From Spirochaetia bacterium UBA6919 (GTDB taxonomy: Bacteria; Spirochaetota; UBA6919): 64,000 nt of DNA. Shown here piece after piece: positions 18,421-26,380 of the stretch. The stretch is from NCBI GenBank assembly GCA_002450905.1, contig DKAT01000070.1, forward strand, positions 54,548-118,547. The letters run 5' to 3'. Positions within the stretch are counted from its first letter, which is position 1. The number at the start of each line of letters is the position of its first letter. Under the pieces are notes generated by a model. It did not search any database. It saw nothing but the letters and a program-made list of their open reading frames with translations, and was not told the DNA's origin. The position numbers were made by a program, and so were the translations under genes.

Positions 18421-19644
18421 ATGGCTGATGAAGGCAAGAATAGCAAGCCAGAAGCTCAAATTGATGAGGTGAAATCCAAGGCTAAGAAAGAAATGAAGAA
18501 AGATGATACTCCAAAACCTCTTAAGGTAAAGAAACAAGACCCCCAAACATGGGATGATCCTTCCCTCATAGTATCGACATCACCTCACGTCCATAATAAG
18601 GAATCTGTAGGGAAAGTGATGTGGACTGTATTTATAGTACTTCTTCCGGCCACAATCTGGGGTATCCTGCACTTTACATTTGGACTCCGTTTTAATTTTG
18701 AAACTTATGAATTTTCATTTAAACAGGAACTTATTAAGGATGGGTGGCTTCTTACCTTAATCCAGAGTAGTTCCTTTCTTCAAATCATAGCTTCTATTCT
18801 ATCTTGTATGCTTGCTGAAGTTATTATGAATAAGCTGAGAAAGCAAAGGATCTCAGCATTGGATGGTAGTGCTGCTGTGACAGGATTATTACTGGGGATG
18901 TTATTACCTCCCAATGCCCCGTTATTTATTTCGATTATCAGTTCTTTTTTTGCAATTATCATAGTGAAACAGTTGTTTGGAGGACTGGGAAGTAATTTTC
19001 TCAATCCTGCTGCGGCTGGTCGTGTATTTGCGATGTCTGCCTGGCCTGCAATTCTCTATACCCAAGAATATTATCTTACAAAAACATCGGTGGATACTCA
19101 GGCATCAGCTACTGCTCTTGAAATGATGAAAAATTATATCGCAGGATCAAGTCCAGGAAAGATAGTTCAGAATCCAAATCAGTTTTATCCCCTTTCAGAC
19201 CTGTTTATTGGTAATATTGGAGGATCTATCGGGGAGATTTCAGCCATATTATTATTGCTTGGTGGGTTTTATCTCTATATTAAGAAGTATATTACCTGGG
19301 AGATCCCTATTACATTCCTAGGGACTGTATTTTTAATAACCTATCTCATCGGGGGAAAAATTAATTTTGATCTTCACTTCGCCCTGTATCACCTACTATC
19401 AGGAGGATTAATCCTTGGAGCTCTTTATATGGCTACTGACATGGTTACTTGTCCCTTAACCTCCCTTGGTCAAATTATATTTGGAGTTAGTTGTGGTCTA
19501 TTAACTGTTCTTATACGATTATACGGTGGTTATCCAGAAGGGGTTGTGTTTTCTATAGTAATTATGAATTTGTTTGTACCACTGATTGATCGTGTCACTA
19601 TGCCAAGAGTGTTTGGTCATAAGGAGAGAGCAAGGGCTAATTAA
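18421..19644 (+). CDS. rnfD: Rnf complex subunit RnfD
   Basis: An integral membrane flavoprotein of the ion-pumping ferredoxin:NAD+ oxidoreductase (Rnf), homologous to NqrB. Family marks are SALDGSAAVTGLLLGMLLPP, FGGLGSNFLNPAAAGRVFAMSAWP and a conserved TQASATALEM, whose Thr fits the covalent FMN site (usual S(G/A)AT). About ten membrane helices follow a charged N-terminal extension of ~45 residues not usual in RnfD. It opens the cluster D-E-A-B. Neither rnfC before it nor rnfG after it is present. Confidence 0.93.
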   Translation: MADEGKNSKPEAQIDEVKSKAKKEMKKDDTPKPLKVKKQDPQTWDDPSLIVSTSPHVHNKESVGKVMWTVFIVLLPATIWGILHFTFGLRFNFETYEFSFKQELIKDGWLLTLIQSSSFLQIIASILSCMLAEVIMNKLRKQRISALDGSAAVTGLLLGMLLPPNAPLFISIISSFFAIIIVKQLFGGLGSNFLNPAAAGRVFAMSAWPAILYTQEYYLTKTSVDTQASATALEMMKNYIAGSSPGKIVQNPNQFYPLSDLFIGNIGGSIGEISAILLLLGGFYLYIKKYITWEIPITFLGTVFLITYLIGGKINFDLHFALYHLLSGGLILGALYMATDMVTCPLTSLGQIIFGVSCGLLTVLIRLYGGYPEGVVFSIVIMNLFVPLIDRVTMPRVFGHKERARAN

Positions 19645-19688
19645 CCCAAATCATTTATTTTGAGTTTGTCTCGTAGGAGTGTACATAT

Positions 19689-20369
19689 ATGAACGACTTT
19701 TTTAAAGGATTTACCCAGGAAAATCCAGTCTATTCACTATTCTTAGGCCTGTGCCCTGCATTGGCTGTGACTAATATATCCATCAATGGTCTGGCTATGG
19801 GTGCAGCAACGACTTTTGTGCTTGTTGGATCCAATGTAGTGGTTTCTTTGGTACGAAATGTCATACCCGCTAAGATCCGAATTCCCAGTTACATCCTGAT
19901 TATAGCGTCGTTTGTAACGGTAGTCAAACTTCTGATGAATGCTTATTTTATTGATTTGTATGAAACTATGGGGGTATTTATATCGCTCATCGTGGTGAAT
20001 TGTATAATCCTTGGACGAGCTGAGGGATTTGCAGGGAAGAATGGCGTAGTCAGATCATTTTTAGACGGGCTTGGTATGGGTCTTGGATTTACTGTAGCGA
20101 TTACTGTACTCTCTGTTGTCCGGGAAATCCTTGGAGAGGGTAAAATGACCTTTGCCCTTAATTTCGGTGGGGATATCATTGGTTCTGTGATCCAGTTCAG
20201 TGATTTTCTGAAGTCGATTGGACTGGAACAAAATGGAAATTATGCAAATCTACTGGTCTTCATATTACCAGCAGGGGGTTTTTTCGCTATTGGACTCATC
20301 ATTGGGGGATTCAATCGCCTTAAAAATGCCCTTCCAAAACCAGTTGAAGACGAGGAGGAAGCATTATGA
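19689..20369 (+). CDS. rnfE: Rnf complex subunit RnfE
   Basis: The 226-residue membrane subunit of Rnf (NqrD homologue) has six predicted helices. Visible marks are ENPVYSLFLGLCPALAVTN with the conserved Cys, VRNVIPAKIRIPSYILIIA, NCIILGRAEGFA with a second conserved Cys, and the end LPAGGFFAIGLIIGG. The paired half-helix cysteines bind an intramembrane [2Fe-2S] cluster together with RnfA. It overlaps rnfA by four bases (ATGA), and the 44-bp gap to rnfD leaves no room for rnfG. Confidence 0.94.
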   Translation: MNDFFKGFTQENPVYSLFLGLCPALAVTNISINGLAMGAATTFVLVGSNVVVSLVRNVIPAKIRIPSYILIIASFVTVVKLLMNAYFIDLYETMGVFISLIVVNCIILGRAEGFAGKNGVVRSFLDGLGMGLGFTVAITVLSVVREILGEGKMTFALNFGGDIIGSVIQFSDFLKSIGLEQNGNYANLLVFILPAGGFFAIGLIIGGFNRLKNALPKPVEDEEEAL

Positions 20370-20971
20370 GTGAATATATCGCCTTAGCTATTGCTGCAAT
20401 TACTGTAAATAATTATATTTTATCCAAGTTTCTCGGATTATGTCCTTTTGTGGGAGTGTCAAAGAAACTTCACTCAGCCATTGGAATGGGGTTTGCGGTT
20501 ACTTTCGTCATGACGTTAACGGTATTATCTACATTCCTAATCTATGAATATGTTTTAACACCTTTAAATATAAAATACTTAGATACAATCACATTTATTC
20601 TGGTCATAGCCAGTCTTGTCCAGTTTGTTGAAATGGTCATGGAAAAATATAGCCCAACATTATATAAAGCCCTTGGAGTCTATCTTCCACTCATAACAAC
20701 CAACTGTGCCATCTTAGGAGTAGCTCAATTCAACGTACAATATATGGAAAATCCCACTCTCCACTTTGATTTCTTAAAATGTATTACCAATGGATTCTTT
20801 TCAGGATTAGGATTCACCCTTGCAATTATTCTTATGGCTGGTATAAGAGAACGACTCGAGTTTGCCAATATCCCCGAAGTATTCAAGGGAGCGCCAGCAA
20901 CGTTCATATCAGCAGGACTTATGGCACTGGCATTCCAGGGGTTTGCAAATCTGATTAAGTTCGGTGGGTGA
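20366..20971 (+). CDS. rnfA: Rnf complex subunit RnfA
   Basis: The 201-residue membrane subunit (NqrE homologue) forms an inverted-topology pair with RnfE. It has NNYILSKFLGLCPFVGVSKK with the cluster-ligand Cys, LGVYLPLITTNCAILG with the second Cys, and GIRERLEFANIPEVFKG before the last helix. Length is normal. GAGGAGG just upstream of the overlapping start lies within the rnfE end. Confidence 0.95.
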   Translation: MSEYIALAIAAITVNNYILSKFLGLCPFVGVSKKLHSAIGMGFAVTFVMTLTVLSTFLIYEYVLTPLNIKYLDTITFILVIASLVQFVEMVMEKYSPTLYKALGVYLPLITTNCAILGVAQFNVQYMENPTLHFDFLKCITNGFFSGLGFTLAIILMAGIRERLEFANIPEVFKGAPATFISAGLMALAFQGFANLIKFGG

Positions 20972-21131
20972 TCAAACGATATATAGCACAGAATATTATA
21001 ATATTTCCATCATAGATTTCATGAAAGGCACTTGATGATACAATAACTTATGATTATCATTGATAAATTACTTGTAAAAATAATTAGCCCTGTCAAATGG
21101 GTTACTAATATTCCTTATAAGGAGGGATACC

Positions 21132-22067
21132 ATGTTAATAATTTGGTCAATCGTTGCAGTGGGTAGTTTAGCCCTGTTCTTCGGGTTAGGACTCGCTGTT
21201 GCACATAGAAAACTTGCTGTAGAAAAAAATCCTAAGATACAAGAAGTAGAAGAGATTCTTCCACAAGCCAATTGCGGAGCGTGTGGATTCCCGGGGTGTG
21301 CTGGATACGCTGTTGGATTGGTTGAAGAGAACTCATCCATTGATCTGTGCCCGCCTGGGGGGAAGAAATTGATAAAAAAATTAGCTGAGATGCTGGATAA
21401 AGATGTGATTGAAGGTGAGAGAATGATCGCTCGTATTCTCTGTAGCGGGGATCTCCAAACAGCTAAGCAAAAATACCACTATAACGGGATCACCGATTGT
21501 AACCAAGCGGTAGCGTTGTTTGGCGGCTCCAAAGTCTGCTCCTATGGATGTATTGGTCTTGGTAGTTGTGTAAGAGCCTGTGCTTTCGATGCCATTGACA
21601 TCACTAAAGATCTGAATGTCATTATCAACGAGCCCAAATGTACTGGGTGTACCCTCTGTGTCCCTGTCTGCCCTAAAGATATCATCCACATGGTACCAGC
21701 GAAGACAAGGATATACAACTCCTGCAGTTCTCTTGATAAATCTGGTCCTGTCAAAAAGTATTGTAACGTGGGATGTACTGCTTGTAAACTCTGTGAAAAG
21801 GCTTGTGAACACGATGCCATCAAAGTAGTGAATAATCTAGCCGTCTTCACCTATGATAATTGCACTGAGTGTAATGAATGTACTGTGGTTTGCCCACCCG
21901 ATTCCATCAAATCATGGATTCCTCTTGAAGAGCAGTCTGAGCGAGCCAAAGTAGGTCTAGCTGAACTAGCTAAACAACAACAGGAAAAAGCTCTTAAAAA
22001 GCCTGGTGAGAAAGAATCAAAGTCAGATAAAGAAGAGGAAAAGGAAGAAGAGCCAGTCACGGCTTAA
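21132..22067 (+). CDS. rnfB: Rnf complex iron-sulfur subunit RnfB
   Basis: The 311-residue subunit takes electrons from ferredoxin. It has an N-terminal helix, the RnfB/ArsA-type cluster motif NCGACGFPGCAGYAVG plus LCPPGG, a VCSYGCIGLGSC motif, and ferredoxin-type motifs CTGCTLCVPVCP, GCTACKLCEKAC and CTECNECTVVCP. The tail is Glu/Lys-rich. TAAGGAGGG lies about 7 bases before ATG. It follows rnfA after 160 bp, a larger gap than inside the D-E-A block, so it may have its own promoter. Confidence 0.93.
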   Translation: MLIIWSIVAVGSLALFFGLGLAVAHRKLAVEKNPKIQEVEEILPQANCGACGFPGCAGYAVGLVEENSSIDLCPPGGKKLIKKLAEMLDKDVIEGERMIARILCSGDLQTAKQKYHYNGITDCNQAVALFGGSKVCSYGCIGLGSCVRACAFDAIDITKDLNVIINEPKCTGCTLCVPVCPKDIIHMVPAKTRIYNSCSSLDKSGPVKKYCNVGCTACKLCEKACEHDAIKVVNNLAVFTYDNCTECNECTVVCPPDSIKSWIPLEEQSERAKVGLAELAKQQQEKALKKPGEKESKSDKEEEKEEEPVTA

Positions 22068-22088
22068 CAAATAATTTTGCGTACTTGA

Positions 22089-22127
22089 CCAAGCCAATGA
22101 TCTCAAACGGATTGCTGGTTTATTTTT
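22089..22127 (+). terminator. Probable terminator of the rnf cluster
   Basis: CCAAGCCAATGATC can pair, with small bulges, with GGATTGCTGG, followed by TTTATTTTT. It sits 22 bases after the rnfB stop, before the convergent aldehyde dehydrogenase gene. Confidence 0.45.
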
Positions 22128-22158
22128 AAAATAGATCTATAAATGCTCTGTCATCTGG

Positions 22159-23580
22159 TTAAATAATTCTAAAGCCATCGATGAGGGAGCATCTCCGTTC
22201 CCGGGTAAAATTAATCGATGTTGTAAGCCCCTCACCCGTCGGACTCGCTATTGTAAAAGAGGTATACCCCGGACCTCCAAATCCCAAGCCATTATAATTA
22301 GGCCCATTCTTCACAAAAATAGACGCATTCACGAGTCTCGCCATCTTGGATAATTTCGATACATTCTGAGAATACATCACCGCAGTATGTCGGTTATTCT
22401 GCTCAACTTCCAAAGCAAACTGGATCGCCTCATCCACACAAGATACCCGCACCAGAGGGATAATCGGCATGAGTTGTTCAGTCCACACAAGGGGATGATC
22501 GGCAGGTACATCCATAAATGCAATACGCACATTCTCATCCACATCGATATTGGCATGCCGTAAAATATATTGCGCAGATTTCCCCACAAACTCTTTTTTC
22601 ATGTGACCACCACACCCCGGCTTGCCCTGATCAGCCATAATAAGATCGGTAACCCGCTTAATCTGCTGTCCTTTGAGTTCAAAAGCTCCATACTTCTTCA
22701 TTGCCTGTTTAAGAGATTGAGCTACAGAATCCACGACGATGATTTCTTTCTCACAGGTACAAATGATATTGTGATCGAATCCAGCCCCATCGACAATGCC
22801 CTTCCCGGCCTGATCTATAATCGCCGTTTCATCCACCACCACAGGAGGATTGCCAGGACCCGCCGCTATCACCTTCTTTCCACTATTCATGGCCACTTTC
22901 ACGACAGCAGGACCCCCTGTCACAACGAGGAGACGAATATCCTTATGCTTCATCAACTCCTGAGCTGATTCTATAGTAGGGTTTGCAATGGTTGTTACAA
23001 GATTTTCAGGTCCCCCAGCTGATATGATCGCTTCATTAATGAGTCTTACCGTTTCAGAAGAGGTTTTTGTAGCTGTGGGATGGGGATTAAACACAACGCT
23101 GTTCCCACCGGAGATCATCCCGATAGAATTACAGATAATAGTTTCAGAAGGGTTAGTGACGGGAGTAATCGATCCAATAACCCCATAAGGAGCTCGTTCC
23201 ATAATCATCAGTCCATCGTCATCACTATAACTCAATGAACGGAGTATCTCTGGACCCGGAGTTCTTTCAACAGCCAGGGTATTTTTCTTAATCTTATCCC
23301 GAACATTCCCCAATCCCGACTCCTCAACAGCGAGAGAAGCCAAATAATCAATGTGATTCCTTAAATGAGCACGGATGCTATTAATAATCTGCTCTCGTTT
23401 CCTGAGTCCTAAATCCATAAGAGATTCATAAGCCTGATATGCCTTAGCGATAGCCGTGTTACAATCATTAAAACTCCCCAATCCCTGAGAATTAGGATAA
23501 GACTTTGGTGTCCCCCCACTTTGCAACTGGCTTATAACCTGTTCCACAATACTATTGATCTGTGCTTCTGAAAAGTTCAT
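22159..23580 (-). CDS. CoA-acylating aldehyde dehydrogenase (EutE/PduP family)
   Basis: The 473-residue enzyme converts an aldehyde plus CoA and NAD+ to acyl-CoA. It matches EutE/PduP: NTLAVERTPGPEIL, APYGVIGSITPVTNPSETII, VVFNPHPTAT, AAGPGNPPVVVD, the catalytic loop DHNIICTCEKEI with Cys274 as likely nucleophile, and the end GLTTSINFTRERRCSLIDGF. The first 20 residues (FSEAQINSIVEQVISQLQ) form an amphipathic helix followed by a Gly/Pro linker, like peptides that direct such enzymes into bacterial microcompartments. No shell gene is in the window. GAGGGAG lies 5 bases before ATG. It is a single-gene unit convergent with rnf. Confidence 0.9.
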   Translation of the reverse strand: MNFSEAQINSIVEQVISQLQSGGTPKSYPNSQGLGSFNDCNTAIAKAYQAYESLMDLGLRKREQIINSIRAHLRNHIDYLASLAVEESGLGNVRDKIKKNTLAVERTPGPEILRSLSYSDDDGLMIMERAPYGVIGSITPVTNPSETIICNSIGMISGGNSVVFNPHPTATKTSSETVRLINEAIISAGGPENLVTTIANPTIESAQELMKHKDIRLLVVTGGPAVVKVAMNSGKKVIAAGPGNPPVVVDETAIIDQAGKGIVDGAGFDHNIICTCEKEIIVVDSVAQSLKQAMKKYGAFELKGQQIKRVTDLIMADQGKPGCGGHMKKEFVGKSAQYILRHANIDVDENVRIAFMDVPADHPLVWTEQLMPIIPLVRVSCVDEAIQFALEVEQNNRHTAVMYSQNVSKLSKMARLVNASIFVKNGPNYNGLGFGGPGYTSFTIASPTGEGLTTSINFTRERRCSLIDGFRII

Positions 23581-23734
23581 GTTTCTCCCTCGAATCGTGA
23601 AGGATGAATATTAATAAGGATTCCCCGTTTTGTCAATGTAAACCGTTCGAATATCTTGAAATTGTAAATATTTTTATCGTAAAATTCAACGATAGTTTAA
23701 AGATTATACCATCCAATTACAAAAAATAATCGCA

Positions 23735-23761
23735 ATCGGAACTAAGAATTTTGATTCCGAT
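23735..23761. repeat. 27-bp dispersed hairpin element, copy 3 (inverted)
   Basis: ATCGGAA and TTCCGAT enclose a 13-base loop whose reverse complement matches copies 1 and 2. Right-flank similarity to copy 2 appears as its reverse complement. Confidence 0.65.
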
Positions 23762-23900
23762 CTTGTTTATTTATTTCGTCAGGGTCTCAAGATTTTTAAT
23801 TTACCCTGTCGACTTTGTATGAACAATAGTTACTATCCTTGTGAGGCACTAATATCCATGACCAGTCAAGACACTGAGTAACGAGAAGACTTACTAGCAT

Positions 23901-23960
23901 GTCATGGTGAGGCTCTCGAACCATGTGATAAACAAGACCCTTCGAGAACCTCAGGGTGAC
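23901..23960. repeat. REP-like paired inverted repeat
   Basis: GTCATGGTGAGGCTCTCGAA at 23901 is matched in inverse by TTCGAGAACCTCAGGGTGAC ending at 23960, with about 20 bases between. The same unit recurs at 33899-33970 and 35168-35230, with single arms at 31792, ~34431 and 35553. It belongs to the broad class of short intergenic palindromes of the TCGAAGG/CTCAGGATGAC type seen in many bacteria. Confidence 0.75.
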
Positions 23961-24045
23961 GGAGGTTGAGTCTCAGGATGACAGGGATTATAGCTTAAAG
24001 TAACAGGGGTTGTGGCTCAGAGTGTTTTATTTAAGGAGGCTACCA

Positions 24046-24711
24046 ATGGCGATTATTTTAGAAGGGGTGGATCACAGTCCGGTAATGTGGGGTAAGATAG
24101 GCAAACACCTTGTCCAGAGGACTAAACTCGGTAAGATGTTCATTAAAATTAAGGTGACACCAGCAAATCCGAAAACTCCAATCCAACAGGAGAAGAGGAG
24201 TGCTTTGACTGTGGGGGTTCTAAGATGGAAGAACTTTGAGAAACTCTTTAATAAGGATTATTGGGATCTTATGGCTGTGGATCATCGGTTTAGAGATGGA
24301 TATAGGGCATTCTTATCCTCGTTTCTCGTAACCTATAGGATGAAGTTATCAGAATTAGGAGATCACACCCAAGCTCTGGAATATGTTTCGAATACATCAA
24401 ATCCCATTACGTATCAGGAGTCCCCGAAGAAAATTAGGATGGAAGAGAGAGATCGACGACTCATCAAGGCGATTTATACTTATCGGAAAACGAAAAGTTT
24501 TATGAGACAACTGGGACGAAGTTTAAAATATCTGGATACTCATCAGTGGTTGAATGTCATGCGATATGGGATTCTTCCGGATTCGGGGAAAGTGATTGAT
24601 GATGTGTGGTACGACATGGGGATTATCCCGCCCTATGAACCGATTCCCAAGGGAAATTTTGGGACAGGGAAATTCGGGAGAGGGGTTTTTGGGGGAAAGA
24701 GGGTAATCTAA
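24046..24711 (+). CDS. Hypothetical protein, possible phage or mobile-element origin
   Basis: A 221-residue protein with no signal peptide. The ATG at 24046 is chosen because AAGGAGG lies 7 bases upstream; an upstream in-frame start at 24010 lacks this. Residues 18-52 (GKHLVQRTKLGKM, VTPANPKTPIQQEKRSAL) resemble the P.NP.TP.QQ..R motif of small phage-like or DUF6266-like proteins, but this is only a likeness. The end is glycine-rich (NFGTGKFGRGVFGG). Base composition is visibly richer in G and C than neighbouring genes, and a REP-like repeat lies just upstream, which suggests acquisition. Its stop overlaps the end of the convergent LRR pseudogene. Confidence 0.6.
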   Translation: MAIILEGVDHSPVMWGKIGKHLVQRTKLGKMFIKIKVTPANPKTPIQQEKRSALTVGVLRWKNFEKLFNKDYWDLMAVDHRFRDGYRAFLSSFLVTYRMKLSELGDHTQALEYVSNTSNPITYQESPKKIRMEERDRRLIKAIYTYRKTKSFMRQLGRSLKYLDTHQWLNVMRYGILPDSGKVIDDVWYDMGIIPPYEPIPKGNFGTGKFGRGVFGGKRVI

Positions 24712-25240
24712 TATTCAATTTTACATTTTGGTAATGCATTTTTTAATTCTTCTACCTGTTCTTTAGATACTTTTGTACCCAATAGTTCAAGTACTTTTAA
24801 ATTCCTGAGATCTTTTAAGGGTCTTAGGTTGTATACAGGTGTCCATGCTAGGGTAAGATATATTAGGTTTCTGAAGTCTTTTAAGGGTGTCAGGTCAGAT
24901 ATTTGTATACCATCACAAGACCAAGTCGCTGTAAGTTCCTGAGGTCTTTAATTGGAGTGAGATCTGATATATTTGAATAATTCAGATATAATTTTTTTAG
25001 TGAAGTGAGAGTTGATAAAGGTTGAAAATCTATGATTGAATTTTTATTTTTCAATATACCAATGAGAACGAGTTCCTTGATCGTTTTGAGTTGGTCTATG
25101 GTATAGTGTTTGCCTTGTTCTTTTAGCCATTTTTGGGTGTCTTCTAAGGTGTATTGCTTGGAATGAGAGATGTTTATGGTGATCAGAACTACAATGCAGG
25201 CTGTTACGAAATAGGTTATTATTTTAAAAGAGTTTTTCAT
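24708..25240 (-). pseudogene. Exported leucine-rich-repeat protein, frameshifted
   Basis: The first 116 codons encode a signal peptide (MKNSFKIITYFVTACIVVLI) and LRRs (LTSLKKLYLNYSNISDLTPI, DLRNLQRLGL). A stop then follows in VMVYKYLT. In the next frame the repeats resume as IQISDLTPLKDFRNLIYLTL and LRPLKDLRNLKVLELL, and end with VSKEQVEELKNALPKC and TAG at 24708. One base is thus lost or gained near 24925. Restored, the product has about 175 residues of internalin-like LRR. A sequencing error or a recent mutation would look the same. It is the last cassette of the repeat-punctuated array. Confidence 0.75.
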
Positions 25241-25282
25241 ATCTTTGTCCTCTATTTGATTGGAATATAATATAGAATTATC

Positions 25283-25359
25283 TTGAATGTCAAGGAAAAT
25301 ATTTTTGTCATAGGTGGTGATTTCGGGTTGGAGGGTCGAGAATCTTTATAGGGGTTTTG
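25283..25359 (-). repeat. Cassette-array repeat R1
   Basis: Copy 1 of a ~75-bp element. On the plus strand it reads TTGAATGTCAAGGAAAATAT, then GGTGGTGATTTCGGGTTGG, then TCGAGAATCTTTATAGGGG. In the transcribed direction it ends in an AT palindrome and a TTGACA that forms the -35 box for the LRR gene. It begins a few bases after the hicA1 stop. Confidence 0.8.
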
Positions 25360-25372
25360 TGATTTCGATGAA

Positions 25373-25588
25373 TTATTTTAACTGATTGAACTCTTCTGAA
25401 GTAATACCCATTTGTTTGATGATCTCATAGTATAATGGGGGTTCTATGTTTGTGGAAGGATGAATAGGAATTGTTGTTGCTCTGCCATCCTTGTGAATCC
25501 ATCTTTGATGAGATCCCTTCTGGCGTGATATGGAGAATCCCAGTTTCTCTGCAACCCTTTGAAATGTTTTGGCATTGTCACCTGGCAT
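25373..25588 (-). CDS. hicA: HicA-family mRNA interferase toxin 1
   Basis: The 71-residue toxin is a dsRBD-like HicA ribonuclease that cleaves mRNA and blocks growth when its HicB partner is absent. The family core is KLGFSISRQKGSHQRWIHKD, with the catalytic His in GSH, then ATTIPIHPSTNI. Its start overlaps the end of hicB1 by 11 bp, so the order is antitoxin then toxin. Length is typical. Confidence 0.88.
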   Translation of the reverse strand: MPGDNAKTFQRVAEKLGFSISRQKGSHQRWIHKDGRATTIPIHPSTNIEPPLYYEIIKQMGITSEEFNQLK

Positions 25589-25790
25589 GGATCGATAGTT
25601 CTACATCCTCAGGAAGTTCCAGATGTTTTTCAGCATATTCTTCTGCTATCATAGAAAACACACATTCCAATTCCTTTAAAACTTCGTCTCTTGTGGGCAT
25701 AATGGCATGGCATCCTGGAATTGCGGGTATATAAGCTCCCCATGAATTATCTTTCTGTTGATATAATACAATTTTATAATTACCGATCAT
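25578..25790 (-). CDS. hicB: HicB-family antitoxin 1
   Basis: The 70-residue HicB-type partial RNase H fold protein has YKIVLYQQKDNSWGAYIPAI and PGCHAIMPTRDEVLKEL, then a helix EEYAEKHLEL. It neutralises the adjacent HicA. No DNA-binding C-terminal domain is present, so autoregulation may need another factor. A TTGACA (in repeat R2) and a TAACAT 17 bases later place the likely transcription start at or next to the ATG. With no Shine-Dalgarno sequence visible, the message may be leaderless. Confidence 0.85.
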   Translation of the reverse strand: MIGNYKIVLYQQKDNSWGAYIPAIPGCHAIMPTRDEVLKELECVFSMIAEEYAEKHLELPEDVELSIHAR

Positions 25791-25818
25791 GGTTTAATGT
25801 TAACTAAAATTATTTGCT

Positions 25819-25890
25819 GTGTCAAGAAAAATATTTTTATCCTGAGTGGTGATTTCGGGTTGGGTTGACGAGAATCTTTATGGGGTTGGT
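25819..25890 (-). repeat. Cassette-array repeat R2
   Basis: Copy 2 of the ~75-bp element, with GTCAAGAAAAATATTTTTAT, GGTGATTTCGGGTTGGGTTG and ACGAGAATCTTTATGGGG on the plus strand. It lies between the hicA2 stop and the hicB1 promoter. The perfect palindrome AAAAATATTTTT abuts the TTGACA. Confidence 0.8.
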
Positions 25891-25900
25891 AAATTATTTA

Positions 25901-26104
25901 TTATCGATTTTCTGTGTTGATGGCAATTAAGATTTGTTTTACAACTTTTGGATGGAGAATTTTTCCACTGTGAAAGGGAATGATAATCTTCTTATCGTCT
26001 CTTTCATAGATTCGATGGCTTCCTCTGGTTCTTAGTAATTGAAATCCTGCTGTTAGTAGAAGAGATTCACCTTCCTTTGCGGTGAGACGAGATTGTTTAG
26101 ACAA
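25901..26104 (-). CDS. hicA: HicA-family mRNA interferase toxin 2
   Basis: The 67-residue HicA-type toxin has LLTAGFQLLRTRGSHRIYER, with the catalytic His in GSH, then IIIPFHSGKILHPKVVKQIL, the family end motif. It lies 3 bp after hicB2. It is a different subtype from hicA1, with low identity, so the pairs were acquired separately and not by duplication of one pair. Confidence 0.88.
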   Translation of the reverse strand: MSKQSRLTAKEGESLLLTAGFQLLRTRGSHRIYERDDKKIIIPFHSGKILHPKVVKQILIAINTENR

Positions 26105-26107
26105 TTT

Positions 26108-26323
26108 TTAAACCTCAAGACTTGTTGTGAGAATCTCCTTACTGCATACCAGTCTTTTTTCTTCATCTGTCAGGGTTTCCATATAGAGAGTGACTGCTTC
26201 TTTGATATTTGCCATAACCTCTTCTATCGTATCACCCTGGGTTTGACATCCTTCTAATTCTGGGGAATAGGCGTAGTAGCCAAATTCATCTTTTTCAATA
26301 ACAATCGATACTTTATAGGACAT
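26108..26323 (-). CDS. hicB: HicB-family antitoxin 2
   Basis: The 71-residue antitoxin has the HicB pattern YKVSIVIEKDEFGYYAYSPE, LEGCQTQGDTIEEVMANIKE and AVTLYMETL. Partner of hicA2. Its promoter has TTGAAA at the end of repeat R3 and TAATAT after 17 bases. AAGGA lies about 10 bases before ATG. Confidence 0.88.
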   Translation of the reverse strand: MSYKVSIVIEKDEFGYYAYSPELEGCQTQGDTIEEVMANIKEAVTLYMETLTDEEKRLVCSKEILTTSLEV

Positions 26324-26380
26324 TTATATTATTCCTTGTAATACTTATTTATCCTCAATATTACATAATTTTCTGTAGAT

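Larger units (their letters stand above)
23581..24045. other. Divergent intergenic region with two repeat types
   Basis: It contains inverted copy 3 of the 27-bp hairpin (23735-23761) and a REP-like inverted repeat (23901-23960), with further half units CTCAGGATGACAGGG to about 23990. AAGGAGG at 24032-24038 is the ribosome-binding site of the next gene. Confidence 0.6.
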
